From Murinocardiopsis flavida (GTDB lineage Bacteria; Actinomycetota; Actinomycetes; Streptosporangiales; Streptosporangiaceae): a DNA stretch of 64,000 bases. How positions within the stretch are numbered: the stretch's first letter is position 1; every line of letters starts with the position of its first letter. The notes beneath the pieces are model-generated. The model was not told the origin of the DNA, did no database searches, and worked only from the letters and a program-made list of their open reading frames with translations. Positions 7,482 through 16,211 of this stretch are shown here, piece after piece. The DNA lies in assembly GCF_003014485.1 (NCBI RefSeq), contig NZ_PYGA01000022.1, forward strand, positions 1-64,000, given 5' to 3'. A program made the position numbers and the translations under genes.

Positions 7482-10400
7482 TCAGCCCACCTGCTCCAAC
7501 CGGGAGCCGGTGGGCGTTTTCACGGCCTTGAGCTGCGCGGTGATGCGGGTGCGGAGGTCGGCGACGTGGCTGACCACGCCGACGGCGCGGCCGCCCTCGC
7601 GGAGGGCGTCGAGGATCTCCATGACCTCTTCGAGGGTGTCCTCGTCGAGGGTGCCGAACCCTTCGTCGACGAAGAGGGTGCCGATGTCGGTGCCGCCGGC
7701 CTCCTGCGCCGCGACGTCGCCGAGGCCCAGCGCGAGTGCCAGCGAGCTGAAGAAGGTCTCGCCGCCCGACAGGGTCGCGGGGTCGCGCTCGTCGCCGGTC
7801 CAGGAGTCGAGGACGCGCAGCCCCAGGCCGCCGCCGGAGCGTGAGCGGTCGCCCGCGGACCGGTCGATGGTGTGGCGCAGGGTGTAGCGGCCGCCGGACA
7901 TCGTGGCGAGCCGGTGGTTGGCGGCGTGCACCACCTGCTCCAGCCGGGCCGCGAGGACGTAGGCGGACAGCCGGGCCTTCTCGCGGTTGTCGGCCGAGGT
8001 GCCCGCGGTGAGGGCCGCCAGCGCGGACGCGGTGGCGTGCCGGCGCCGGGCCGGCCCGGAGTCGTGCAGGGCGCGGTCGAGTTCGGTGCGCAGCTCCGCG
8101 AGGCGGGCGGCGCGCTCGGCGAACCGGTCGCGGCGCCGCGCGGCGGCGGTGGCCTCGGCCTCGGCCGTCGCGAGTGCGGCCTCCAGCGCCGGGAGGTCGG
8201 GCGCCGGGCCCTCGGCCGCGGTGCGGAGTTCGGGGTCGGCGAGGGCGGCGTGCACGGCGGCGAGTTCGTCGTCGTGCTCCTTGGCGCGGCGGGCGAGGTC
8301 GCGCCGGGCGGGGTCGTCGCGCTCGGCGGCCCGGACGGCGGGGTCGTCGGCGAAGCCGTGCTCGTCGCGGGCGCGGCGGGCTTCGGTCTCGGCGTCGCGC
8401 AGTTCCTCGGTCGCCGTGCTCAGCAGGTGCAGCGCCTCGGCGGCGGAGTCGAGCAGGTCGGCCTCCGCGCGCAGCCGCTGGATGCGGGACTGGAGGTCGG
8501 GGTCGGTGCCGCGGGCGGAGTCGAGGCCGGCGGCGAGCCGCTCGGCCTCCTGCTCGCGCGCCGTGCGGCGCTCGGTGCGTTCGGCGAGTTCGGTGGCGAG
8601 GCGCGCGGCGTCGAGGCGGGCCGATTCGAGATCGGAGTCGACCGCCGCGAGCTCCTCGGCCAACGCGTCGACCTGGCGGGCCGCGGCGTCGAGGCGGTCG
8701 AGCGCCGCGGTGCGCTCGGCGACCAGGGCGCGCGCCGCGGCGGGGTCGAGCCCGGCGGCGGCCTCCTCGGCGGCGGTGCGGCGTTCGGCCAGCGACGCGA
8801 CCGCCTGCTCGGCGTCGCCGCGGCGCTGCTGCGCGGCCTCCGAGGCCCGCGACGCGGCCTGTTCGTCGCCGGGGGTGGGGCGGTCGGGCGCGCCGACGGC
8901 GGGCGCGGGGTGCACGGCCGAGCCGCACACCGGGCAGGCGCGGTCGGTGGCGAGGCGGCCGGCGAGTTCGGCGGCCATGCCGTCGATGCGGCGTTCGCGG
9001 AGGAGGTGCAGGGCGTCCTTCGCGGCCTGGGCGGCGTCGACGGCGGCCGTGCACCGGGCGCGGCTCGCGGCGAGCTCGGCGCCGAGGCGCTCGGCGGACT
9101 CGGCGGACTCCAGGCGGCGCCGCGCGGTTTCGAGGGACTCGACGGCGGTCTCGCGCGGGCCCGTGAGCGCGCGGGCGTCGGCCAACCGGGCGGTGATCTC
9201 GGCCCGGCGGACGGGCAGGTGGGCGACCGCGCCGCGAGCGGTCGCGCCCTGCTCGGCGATGCGGTCGATCTCGCCGGTGAGGGCGGTGATCTCGGCGCGG
9301 ACGGTGCGGAGGCGGTCGGCGTCGCCGAGCCGGTGGTCGAGGGTGGCGGTTTCGTCGCGCCGTTCGCGCCCGCTCGCGGCGAGGGCGGCGCGCACCGCGC
9401 CATCGGGGTCGGGGCCGGGCGCGGCCGCCGTGTCGTACCCGGCGAGCGCCGCTGCCAGCGCCCAGTGCTCCTCGGCGCCCTGGGCGGCCTTCTCGGCGCG
9501 GTCGCGCCGGTACTCGACGGTGCGCAGCACCGGGACGACGGCGGCGGCGCGCCGCGCGGAGTCGAGTTCGGCGTCGATGGCGCGCCGCTGCTCGGCGCCG
9601 CGCTCCAGGTCGGCGGCGCGCTCGGCGGCCCGCGACCGGCGGGCGCGCCGCTCGGCGGTGCCGCGCGCCTGGTCGAGGCGGTCGCGCACCCGCGCGTGGT
9701 GGGCGTCGGCCTGCTCGGCGAGGGCGGCGAGGTCGGCGGCGGTGCCCGCGGTGGCGGCGGCGAGCTCGGCCGCCCACGGGGCGAGGGAGTCGAGGTCGGC
9801 CCCGTGGCCGGCACCGTGGCCGGGGTGGGGGTCGGCCGTGGGGGGCGTGCTGCGGCCGTGCTCGGCGGCGAGCCGGGCGACGGCGAGGACGCGCTCCTCG
9901 GATTCGGCCGCGGCCCGGCCCAGCGCCCTGGAGTGCTCGGTGAGCCAGTTCTCGACGTCGGTGAAGACCCCGGTCGCGAAGATCCGCTCCAGCGAGGTGC
10001 GGCGCTCGGCCGCTGTGGCGCGCAGGAACCGCGCGAACTCGCCCTGGGGCAGCAGCACGATCTGGCAGAACTGGCCCAGTGACAGGCCGAGGAGGTCGCC
10101 GAGGAACTGGCCGGCTTCGTCGGGCCGGGTGGTGACGGGCCGCCAGGCGCCGTCGACGCGCTCGTTGACCACCACCTTGTGGTTGGCGCGGGTGGTGCCG
10201 GTGCCGCGCTGCTTGGGGCGCTCCCAGGAGGGCGACCGGACGATCGACAGCCGCCGGCCGCGGACGCTCAGCTCGCAGCGGATCTCGGGCACGCGCTCGG
10301 GCGGGGCGTGCAGGCTCCGCGGCGCCTTGGCGTCCTCGCGGGCGCCGGGCACCCTGCCGTACAGGGCGAAGCACACGGCGTCGAGCACGGAGGTCTTGCC

Positions 10401-10517
10401 GGCGCCCGTGGGGCCCTGGATGAGGAACAGCCCGGCGTCGGACAGCGCGTCGAAGTCGACGGTCTCGGTGCCGCCGAACGGGCCGAACGCCTGGAGGGTG
10501 AGGGAGTGCAGCCGCAT
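7482..10517 (-). CDS. sbcC: Exonuclease subunit SbcC (Rad50-like SMC ATPase)
   Basis: A 1011-aa SMC-like ATPase, partner of SbcD in the complex that cleaves hairpins and processes double-strand break ends. Walker A is GPTGAGKTSVLDAVCFALYG near residue 35. Long Ala/Glu/Arg-rich coiled coils flank the central zinc hook CPVC near residue 527. At the C-terminus are the signature LSGGETFFSSLALALGLG and Walker B TLFVDEGFGTLDED. The ATG at 10517 shares a base with the sbcD stop (TGATG), so the two are translationally coupled. Length is normal for actinobacterial SbcC. Confidence 0.95.
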   Translation of the reverse strand: MRLHSLTLQAFGPFGGTETVDFDALSDAGLFLIQGPTGAGKTSVLDAVCFALYGRVPGAREDAKAPRSLHAPPERVPEIRCELSVRGRRLSIVRSPSWERPKQRGTGTTRANHKVVVNERVDGAWRPVTTRPDEAGQFLGDLLGLSLGQFCQIVLLPQGEFARFLRATAAERRTSLERIFATGVFTDVENWLTEHSRALGRAAAESEERVLAVARLAAEHGRSTPPTADPHPGHGAGHGADLDSLAPWAAELAAATAGTAADLAALAEQADAHHARVRDRLDQARGTAERRARRSRAAERAADLERGAEQRRAIDAELDSARRAAAVVPVLRTVEYRRDRAEKAAQGAEEHWALAAALAGYDTAAAPGPDPDGAVRAALAASGRERRDETATLDHRLGDADRLRTVRAEITALTGEIDRIAEQGATARGAVAHLPVRRAEITARLADARALTGPRETAVESLETARRRLESAESAERLGAELAASRARCTAAVDAAQAAKDALHLLRERRIDGMAAELAGRLATDRACPVCGSAVHPAPAVGAPDRPTPGDEQAASRASEAAQQRRGDAEQAVASLAERRTAAEEAAAGLDPAAARALVAERTAALDRLDAAARQVDALAEELAAVDSDLESARLDAARLATELAERTERRTAREQEAERLAAGLDSARGTDPDLQSRIQRLRAEADLLDSAAEALHLLSTATEELRDAETEARRARDEHGFADDPAVRAAERDDPARRDLARRAKEHDDELAAVHAALADPELRTAAEGPAPDLPALEAALATAEAEATAAARRRDRFAERAARLAELRTELDRALHDSGPARRRHATASALAALTAGTSADNREKARLSAYVLAARLEQVVHAANHRLATMSGGRYTLRHTIDRSAGDRSRSGGGLGLRVLDSWTGDERDPATLSGGETFFSSLALALGLGDVAAQEAGGTDIGTLFVDEGFGTLDEDTLEEVMEILDALREGGRAVGVVSHVADLRTRITAQLKAVKTPTGSRLEQVG

Positions 10518-11668
10518 CAGCGCGCGGCCTCGCCGGTGCGGATGTCCTCGAACGCCCGCTGGATGAGGCGGTCCTCCGCGGCGGTGGCGGGGGTGCCGCG
10601 GGCCCAGTCGACGAAGTCGCGGACGAGGTCGGCCTCGCCGCGCCCCGCGGTGCGCCGCGCCCAGGTGCGGTCGTCGGCCGGGCCGCCGTCGTCGGGGTCG
10701 AAGGCGAGGTTCAGGGTGTGCGGGAACCGCCGCCGCAGTCGCTCCATGGGCGCGGCGGGGCGCGCGGGGTCGGTGAGGGTGACCTGGAGCCAGTGGTCGG
10801 TGTGCCGCTCCCACGCGGGGTCGGTGAGCAGGGACTCGATGCGGCCGCGGATGCGCGCGACGGGGCGGGGGACCGGGGCGGCGACGAACTCGGTGTGCGC
10901 CGCGCCGCCGGGGTCGAGGTCGACCAGCCAGTACCCCTTGGTCTGGTGCTCCTCGGAGAACGAGTAGGCCAGCGGCGAGCCGGAGTAGCGGACGGTGTGG
11001 GCCATGCGCTGGCGGCCGTGCAGGTGGCCGAGCGCGGTGTAGTCGACGCCGTCGTACACGCCCACGGGCACGTGCGCGGCGCCGCCGACGCTGATGTCGC
11101 GCTCGCTGTCGCTGGGCTCGCCGCCGGTGACGAAGGCGTGCGAGAGGACCACGGAGCGGGTGCCTGCGGGGCGCGCGGCGAGGTCGGCGCGGACGAGGTC
11201 CATGGCGTGGCCGACGGCGGCCTTGTGGCTGCGGTCGGGGAGGTCCCAGGCGTGCCGGACGACCTCGGGTTCGAGGTAGGGGATGCCGTAGAAGGCGACG
11301 GGGCCGCGGGGGTGGTCGATGACCACGGGCGTGCCGACGGAGCCGAGCGAGCTGCACAGGTGGATGCCCGAGGCGGCCATGAGCCGGGTGCCGTAGGCCA
11401 TGCGGACCAGGGAGTCGTGGTTGCCGCTGATGAGCACCGCCTGCGCGCCGGTGCCGCGGATGCGGGCGAGGGCGTCGTCGAACAGCGCGACGGCGTCGAC
11501 GGGCGGGAGGGCGCGGTCGTAGAGGTCGCCCGCGACGGCGACGACGTCGACCCGCTCGGCGCGCACGGTGGCGATGAGGTGGTCGACGAACGCCGCCTGC
11601 GCCTCGATCAGGTTCTCCCGGTGGAAGGACCGCCCGAGGTGCCAGTCGGAGGTGTGCAGGATGCGCAT
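10517..11668 (-). CDS. sbcD: Exonuclease subunit SbcD (Mre11-like nuclease)
   Basis: A 383-aa metallophosphoesterase nuclease. The Mre11/SbcD motifs appear in order: ILHTSDWHLGRSF at the N-terminus, VAGDLYDRALPP, ISGNHDSLVR, LSHAFVTGG and LGHLHGRQ. Together they supply the two-metal site. The C-terminal capping region ends GEAAR. The gene is first of the sbcDC pair on the minus strand and its TGA overlaps the sbcC start by one base. The complex acts on the chromosome, removing palindrome hairpins and protein-blocked ends. Confidence 0.95.
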   Translation of the reverse strand: MRILHTSDWHLGRSFHRENLIEAQAAFVDHLIATVRAERVDVVAVAGDLYDRALPPVDAVALFDDALARIRGTGAQAVLISGNHDSLVRMAYGTRLMAASGIHLCSSLGSVGTPVVIDHPRGPVAFYGIPYLEPEVVRHAWDLPDRSHKAAVGHAMDLVRADLAARPAGTRSVVLSHAFVTGGEPSDSERDISVGGAAHVPVGVYDGVDYTALGHLHGRQRMAHTVRYSGSPLAYSFSEEHQTKGYWLVDLDPGGAAHTEFVAAPVPRPVARIRGRIESLLTDPAWERHTDHWLQVTLTDPARPAAPMERLRRRFPHTLNLAFDPDDGGPADDRTWARRTAGRGEADLVRDFVDWARGTPATAAEDRLIQRAFEDIRTGEAAR

Positions 11669-11741
11669 GGTTCGGGAGGCTACTCCAGGTGCCGGGGTGC
11701 GCGCAGGGAAGCCTCGCGGGCTGTGGACGGGCGGGGGCCCG

Positions 11742-11778
11742 GCGGTGCGGCGCCGCCCCCCGGTCGGCGCCGCACCGC
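11742..11778 (-). terminator. Strong stem-loop ending the LLM/ALDH/permease operon
   Basis: A perfect 14-bp GC stem, GCGGTGCGGCGCCG (11742-11755) with its complement at 11765-11778 and a 9-nt loop. It lies 4 nt past the stop of the minus-strand LLM oxidoreductase gene. There is no U-tract, as is common in high-GC actinobacteria. It separates the operon from sbcDC. Confidence 0.7.
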
Positions 11779-11782
11779 GCGG

Positions 11783-12832
11783 TCAGGCGAAGCGCGGCAT
11801 GATGTGGTCGTGGACCAGCCGCAGCTGGGTGTCGACGTCGGCGGCCCCCGGGAGGTCGCGGCCGGTGAACGCCTTGACGAGGCTGCGGTCCGTTATGGCG
11901 AGGATCATGTGGTTGACCCCGCTGGGCGCGATCTCGTCCCGGAGTTTCGCCGCGCACTCCTCCGGCGTCCCCGCGACGGAGAGGCGCTCCGCGATGTCGG
12001 GGGTCGTCAGCTCGATCCCGCGGGCGAGGTCGCCCGCCCCGATGGCGTCGATGATGGGTTTGAGCTCGGCGGGGTCCACCCCGTTGCGGAGGAGTTGCTC
12101 CTCGGGCATCGAGGACGCGTAGATCCCGACCATGCTGCGGGCGGCGTCCTTCGCCGCGGCGGAGTCGGGCCCGGTGGCGAACACCACCCACGCGCCGATG
12201 TCGAGGTCGCGCCAGTCCTTCCCGGCACGCTCGGCCCCGATCCTGATGTGCTCGACCGCGTAGTCGTAGGCGCCGCGCGTGTAGCTCAGGGCGTGGTGGC
12301 AGCCGTCGGACAGCTCACCGGCCGCCTCGAAGGACTTCGGGCCGCGCATCGCGCCGAGCTTCAGCGGGACGCGGTCCTGGACGGGCCGCGCGAAGGTGAA
12401 CAGCCCGTCGTAGGAGAAGAAGTCCCCGTTGTAGGTGATCGCGCCGTCGTCGAGGAAGGTGCGCATGACGTGCAGGCCCTCCTTGACGCGCGACAGCGGC
12501 CGGGTGCGCGCCCAGTCGATCGTGTACTGGGCGAGGAGCCCGAAGTTGCCGCTGGACAGCACCGCTTCGGCGCGGCCGCCGGACAGCTCGTCCAGGGTCG
12601 CGACGGCCTGGGCGATCAGGGTCGGCTCGCGCAGCACCACAGAGGACACGCTGGGCCCGAAGCGGATCCGGCTGGTGCGCCCGGCCGCGGCGGCGAACAG
12701 CAGCCACAGGTCCTTGTGCCAGGTCTCGTCGGCGGCGTAGCAGGCGTAGAAGCCGAGTTCGTCGGCGAGCTCGATGCTGGCGAGCGACTCCGACAACGGG
12801 TAGTCGGGGAGCATCACATAGCTGAATTTCAC
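11783..12832 (-). CDS. LLM-class F420/flavin-dependent oxidoreductase
   Basis: A 349-aa luciferase-like monooxygenase-fold protein, a TIM barrel binding F420 or FMN. Family marks are LADELGFYACYAADETWHKD near the N-terminus, RIRFGPSVSSV, TLDELSGGRAEAVLSSGNFG, and VAGTPEECAAKL toward the C-terminus. The F420 subgroup is favoured because the genome encodes Fno and other F420 enzymes, but cofactor choice is inference. The start is GTG at 12832 behind GGAAAGG. It is the last gene of the six-gene minus-strand operon, 35 nt after the aldehyde dehydrogenase, and a stem-loop follows immediately. Confidence 0.85.
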   Translation of the reverse strand: MKFSYVMLPDYPLSESLASIELADELGFYACYAADETWHKDLWLLFAAAAGRTSRIRFGPSVSSVVLREPTLIAQAVATLDELSGGRAEAVLSSGNFGLLAQYTIDWARTRPLSRVKEGLHVMRTFLDDGAITYNGDFFSYDGLFTFARPVQDRVPLKLGAMRGPKSFEAAGELSDGCHHALSYTRGAYDYAVEHIRIGAERAGKDWRDLDIGAWVVFATGPDSAAAKDAARSMVGIYASSMPEEQLLRNGVDPAELKPIIDAIGAGDLARGIELTTPDIAERLSVAGTPEECAAKLRDEIAPSGVNHMILAITDRSLVKAFTGRDLPGAADVDTQLRLVHDHIMPRFA

Positions 12833-12867
12833 GGTGATCGCCTTTCCGGCCGGGCGCGGGGCGCTCC

Positions 12868-14304
12868 CTAGGCCTCTTCGTGGTTGCTCATGACGTGTTT
12901 GACGCGGGTGTAGTCCTCGAATCCGTACATCGACAGGTCCTTGCCGTGCCCGGAGCTCTTGAAGCCGCCGTGCGGCATCTCCGCGACCAGCGGGATGTGG
13001 CAGTTGATCCACACGCAGCCGAAGTCGAGCCGCCGCGAGACGCGCAGGGCGCGCGCGTGGTCGGTGGTCCACACGCTGGACGCCAGCCCGTACTCGACAC
13101 CGTTCGCCCATTCCACGGCCCGGTCCTCGGAGTCGAACCGCTGGACGGTGATGACCGGGCCGAACACCTCGTTCTGCACGATCTCGTCGTCCTGGCGGAG
13201 CCCGCCCACGACGGTGGGCTCGTAGAAGTAGCCGCGGTCGCGGGCGCGCCGGCCGCCCGCGAGTACGTCGGCGTGGCCCGGCAGCCGGTCGACGAAGCCG
13301 GCGACCCGGCCGAACTGGGCGACGTTGTTCAGCGGGCCGTACGCGGCGCCGTCGTCGCCGGGCGGCCCCGTTCGCACGTTCTTCGCCTGCCCGACCAGCG
13401 CGTCGAGGAAGGCGTCGTGGACGCGGGGGCCGGCGAGGACGCGCGTCGCGGCGGTGCAGTCCTGCCCGGCGTTGAAGTACCCGGCCTCGGCGATCGCCGC
13501 GGCGGCCGCCGCCGGGTCGGCGTCGTCGAACACGATCACCGGTGCCTTGCCGCCCAGCTCCAGGTGGGTGCGTTTGAGGTGGGCCGCCGCTGCGGCGGCG
13601 ACCTCCTTGCCGGCGCGGACGCTGCCGGTGATCGACACCATCTGCGGGCCGGGGTGGGCCACCAGCGCCCGCCCGGTGCCGCGGTCGCCGCACACCACGT
13701 TGAACACGCCCGGGGGCAGGTGCTCGGCGAGGATCTCGGCGGTGAGCAGGGTGGACACCGGGGTCGTGTCGGAGGGCTTGAGGACCACGGTGTTGCCCGC
13801 GGCGATCGCGGGCGCCCACTTCCACACGGCCATGAGCAGCGGGTAGTTCCACGGGGTGACCTGAGCGCACACGCCGACCGGTTCGCGCCGCACCCACGAC
13901 GTGTGGCCCGCCATGTACTCCCCTGCCGAGCGGCCTTCGAGGGTCCGGGCCGCCCCGGCGAAGAACCGGATGGCGTCCAGCGCCATGGGGATCTCCTCGT
14001 CGAGGGTGAGCCCCAGCGGCTTGCCGGTGTTCTCCGACTCCGCGGCGACGATCTCCGCGGCGCGGCGCTCGACGTCCTCGGCGATGCGGAACAGGGCGAG
14101 TTGGCGTTCGGCGGGGGTGGTGTCGCGCCACCGCTCGAAGGCCCCGGCCGCCGCGCGCACGGCGGTGTCGACCTCGTGCGCGCCCGACAACGGGGCGCGG
14201 GCGAACACCTCCTCGGTGACCGGGTCGATGAGGTCGCCGGTCTCCTCCGCCGCGGCGGGTGCCCCGTTGATGAAGTTGTGCAGGGTGCGCGGTTCGCCGC
14301 TCAT
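12868..14304 (-). CDS. NAD(P)-dependent aldehyde dehydrogenase (aminobutyraldehyde dehydrogenase-like)
   Basis: A 478-aa ALDH-superfamily enzyme oxidising an aldehyde to its acid. Key residues are the catalytic Cys in FNAGQDCTAATRV, the general-base Glu in LELGGKAPV, the NAD-site block VTPWNYPLLMAVWKWAPAIAAGN with VVLKPSDTTP, and EVFGPVITV. The C-terminal GGFKSSGHGKDLSMYGFEDYT is typical of the gamma-aminobutyraldehyde/betaine aldehyde branch. The ATG overlaps the permease stop (ATGA), so the two are coupled. An amine permease partner plus this branch suggests an aminoaldehyde substrate. Substrate specificity is inferred. Confidence 0.9.
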   Translation of the reverse strand: MSGEPRTLHNFINGAPAAAEETGDLIDPVTEEVFARAPLSGAHEVDTAVRAAAGAFERWRDTTPAERQLALFRIAEDVERRAAEIVAAESENTGKPLGLTLDEEIPMALDAIRFFAGAARTLEGRSAGEYMAGHTSWVRREPVGVCAQVTPWNYPLLMAVWKWAPAIAAGNTVVLKPSDTTPVSTLLTAEILAEHLPPGVFNVVCGDRGTGRALVAHPGPQMVSITGSVRAGKEVAAAAAAHLKRTHLELGGKAPVIVFDDADPAAAAAAIAEAGYFNAGQDCTAATRVLAGPRVHDAFLDALVGQAKNVRTGPPGDDGAAYGPLNNVAQFGRVAGFVDRLPGHADVLAGGRRARDRGYFYEPTVVGGLRQDDEIVQNEVFGPVITVQRFDSEDRAVEWANGVEYGLASSVWTTDHARALRVSRRLDFGCVWINCHIPLVAEMPHGGFKSSGHGKDLSMYGFEDYTRVKHVMSNHEEA

Positions 14305-15830
14305 GGGCGCCTCCTTGTGCTCGGTTCGCTGCTCGGTGCGGTTCCGGCGGCAGCGGGCCCGCCCGGGACGGCGTCGCCCGCCGGTGCGTCGCCGCGCTCG
14401 TAGGGGCGCGCGGTGACGAGGTAGAGCACGCCCAGCCCGATGACGACCGCACCGGACAGGGCGACGATGTAGTCGTCGTACCAGGGCGCTTCGGGGGTGC
14501 GCGGCCACGCCATGGTGGCGATCGCCAGGACCCCGTACACCAGGGCGCCGATGGTGACGGGCAGCCCCCAGCGCCCGAGGGTGAACGCGCCGGAGGGGCG
14601 CCAGCCCTTGAGCCGCGCCCGCAGGGCCGCAAGGACCACCATCTGGAAGCCGAGGTAGATGCCGAGGGTCGCGAAGGAGATGATCTTGGTGAGGGCGTCG
14701 GTGGACAGCAGCGAGCAGAGGACGACCAGGGCGGGGACCGCCGCCGCCACCGCCAGGGTGTAGGGCGGCACGTGCCGGTGCGGGAGGAAGGTGCGCAGCA
14801 GCCGCGATCCCGCGATCATTCCGTCGCGGGCGTAGGAGTAGAGGAGGCGGCTCGCGGCGGCCTGGAGGCTCAGCGCGCAGGACACGAACGAGATCAGGAC
14901 GATGCCGAGCACGACCTTCATCCCGACGGGCCCGAACGCCTCGGTGAGCACGGTCGTGACGGGGTCGGTGTCGGCGCCGCCGATCACCGCGCCGTAGTCC
15001 TCCACCGCGAGGAGCAGGGCGAGGCAGACGAACATGGCCGCAGCCCCGCCGATGTAGATCGTCATGCGCATCGCCTTGGGGATGCGCCGGGTGGGGTCGG
15101 GCACCTCCTCGGCGACGTCGCCGCACGCCTCGAAGCCGTAGTACTGGAAGATGCCGATGAGCCCGGCGGCGAGGAACGCGCCGAGGTAGCCGCTGCCCGA
15201 GCCGGCGCCGAACGCGTCGAACAGCACGCCGAGCCCGTGGTGGCGCTCCGCGATCAGCAGCCACCCGCCGACCACGAGGGCGCCGAGCAGTTCGGCGCTG
15301 AACCCGATGATCGCCGCCCACGCCAGCCATTTCGTCCCGGCCAGGTTGAGGGCGAGCGCGACGGCGATGACGGCGAGGGCGCAGCCGGTCGTGCTCGCCG
15401 GGCCGGCCTCGAAGCCGAGGAGCCGCGCCAGGAAGGGGCCGGCGCCGTAGCTGACGCTGGCGATGGTCACCAGCAGCGCGACCAGGTACACCCAGCCCGT
15501 CATCCAGGCCCACCGCCGCCCCCACAGCCGCCGCGCCCACGGGTAGACCCCGCCGGCGAGCGGGTACTGGGAGACGATCTCGCCGAAGACCAGCGCCACG
15601 AGGAACTGCCCGGCGCCGACGACGGCGAGGCTCCAGAACATGGGCGGCCCGCCCAGGGCGAGGGAGACCGCGAACAGCGTGTAGATGCCGACGACGGGGG
15701 AGAGGTAGGTGAACCCGAGCGAGAAGTTCGCCCACAGCGACATGTCGCGGCGGAACTCGGAGGTGTAGCCGAGCGCCGCGAGGCGGGCGGCGTCGGCGTC
15801 GGGTGCGGGGTTGGCGTCGGGCCGGGTCAT
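14301..15830 (-). CDS. APC-superfamily amino acid/amine permease
   Basis: A 509-aa membrane transporter with about 12 hydrophobic helices. The N-terminal ALGYTSEFRRDMSLWANFSLGF is typical of the amino acid/GABA (BAT1/GabP-like) branch of APC permeases. The consensus stretches EIVSQYPLAGGVYPWARRLWG and YYGFEACGDVAEEVPDPTRRIP match substrate-site and inter-helix loops. It probably imports an amino acid or amine by proton symport. It is fourth in the minus-strand operon, its start preceded by AAGGAG inside a 16-bp palindrome, and it is coupled to the downstream aldehyde dehydrogenase. Confidence 0.9.
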   Translation of the reverse strand: MTRPDANPAPDADAARLAALGYTSEFRRDMSLWANFSLGFTYLSPVVGIYTLFAVSLALGGPPMFWSLAVVGAGQFLVALVFGEIVSQYPLAGGVYPWARRLWGRRWAWMTGWVYLVALLVTIASVSYGAGPFLARLLGFEAGPASTTGCALAVIAVALALNLAGTKWLAWAAIIGFSAELLGALVVGGWLLIAERHHGLGVLFDAFGAGSGSGYLGAFLAAGLIGIFQYYGFEACGDVAEEVPDPTRRIPKAMRMTIYIGGAAAMFVCLALLLAVEDYGAVIGGADTDPVTTVLTEAFGPVGMKVVLGIVLISFVSCALSLQAAASRLLYSYARDGMIAGSRLLRTFLPHRHVPPYTLAVAAAVPALVVLCSLLSTDALTKIISFATLGIYLGFQMVVLAALRARLKGWRPSGAFTLGRWGLPVTIGALVYGVLAIATMAWPRTPEAPWYDDYIVALSGAVVIGLGVLYLVTARPYERGDAPAGDAVPGGPAAAGTAPSSEPSTRRRP

Positions 15831-15834
15831 CGTT

Positions 15835-15850
15835 CTCCTTCGCGAAGGAG
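15835..15850 (-). promoter_or_regulatory. Perfect palindrome enclosing the permease Shine-Dalgarno
   Basis: CTCCTTCGCGAAGGAG is a perfect 16-bp palindrome. On the minus strand its right half AAGGAG is the ribosome binding site of the permease start at 15830. Folding would pair the site with the leader and could dampen permease translation relative to upstream genes. A second short GC hairpin lies just upstream at about 15852-15865. Confidence 0.45.
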
Positions 15851-15902
15851 CGGGCGGAGCCGCCCCCGGAGGGGCCCGGTGCGCTCCGGACCCCCGGGGG
15901 GT

Positions 15903-16211
15903 TCAGTCCGCGGTCGGGGCCTCGATCTCCGCGATCAGCTCCGACGCGGGGACGACGGTGGCGGCGAAGTGGCGGTGCATCCACTCCAGGTGGTCGGCGC
16001 GGGCGTGCATGATGCGCAGCGTGTCCCAGTTGGGGAAGGCCTGCTGCGCGACCCATACGTCCATGAGCCGCGGGTCGACCTCGAAGACGTGCTCGAAGCG
16101 GGTGATGGCGACCTCGCTGGCCCGTTGCGGGGGCGGCGGGGTGTGCTGCTCGGCGTACCGGTAGGGCCGCGCGGCGCGCGGCGCGCCCCCGGACTCGGGC
16201 TCGGCGCTCAC
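15903..16211 (-). CDS. Conserved-looking 102-aa protein of unknown function in the oxidase operon
   Basis: Not recognised. It starts with GTG at 16211, overlapping the stop of the FAD oxidase (GTGA), so it is translated with the operon. A Pro-rich N-terminus (THPPPPQRAS-like) leads into a folded part: EVAITRFEHVFEVDPRLMDVW, then FPNWDTLRIMHARADHLEWMHRHFA with several His residues, ending AEIEAPTAD. There is no signal peptide or membrane helix. Its position between the redox proteins and the permease suggests a small partner or regulator of the oxidase. The function is unknown. Confidence 0.7.
   Translation of the reverse strand: MSAEPESGGAPRAARPYRYAEQHTPPPPQRASEVAITRFEHVFEVDPRLMDVWVAQQAFPNWDTLRIMHARADHLEWMHRHFAATVVPASELIAEIEAPTAD

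Noticed and set aside
7872-10566. Very long plus-strand frames opposite sbcC
   Set aside because: They mirror the Ala/Glu/Arg-rich coiled coil of SbcC on the other strand. Glu-Ala repeats give open frames in high-GC DNA without coding meaning.
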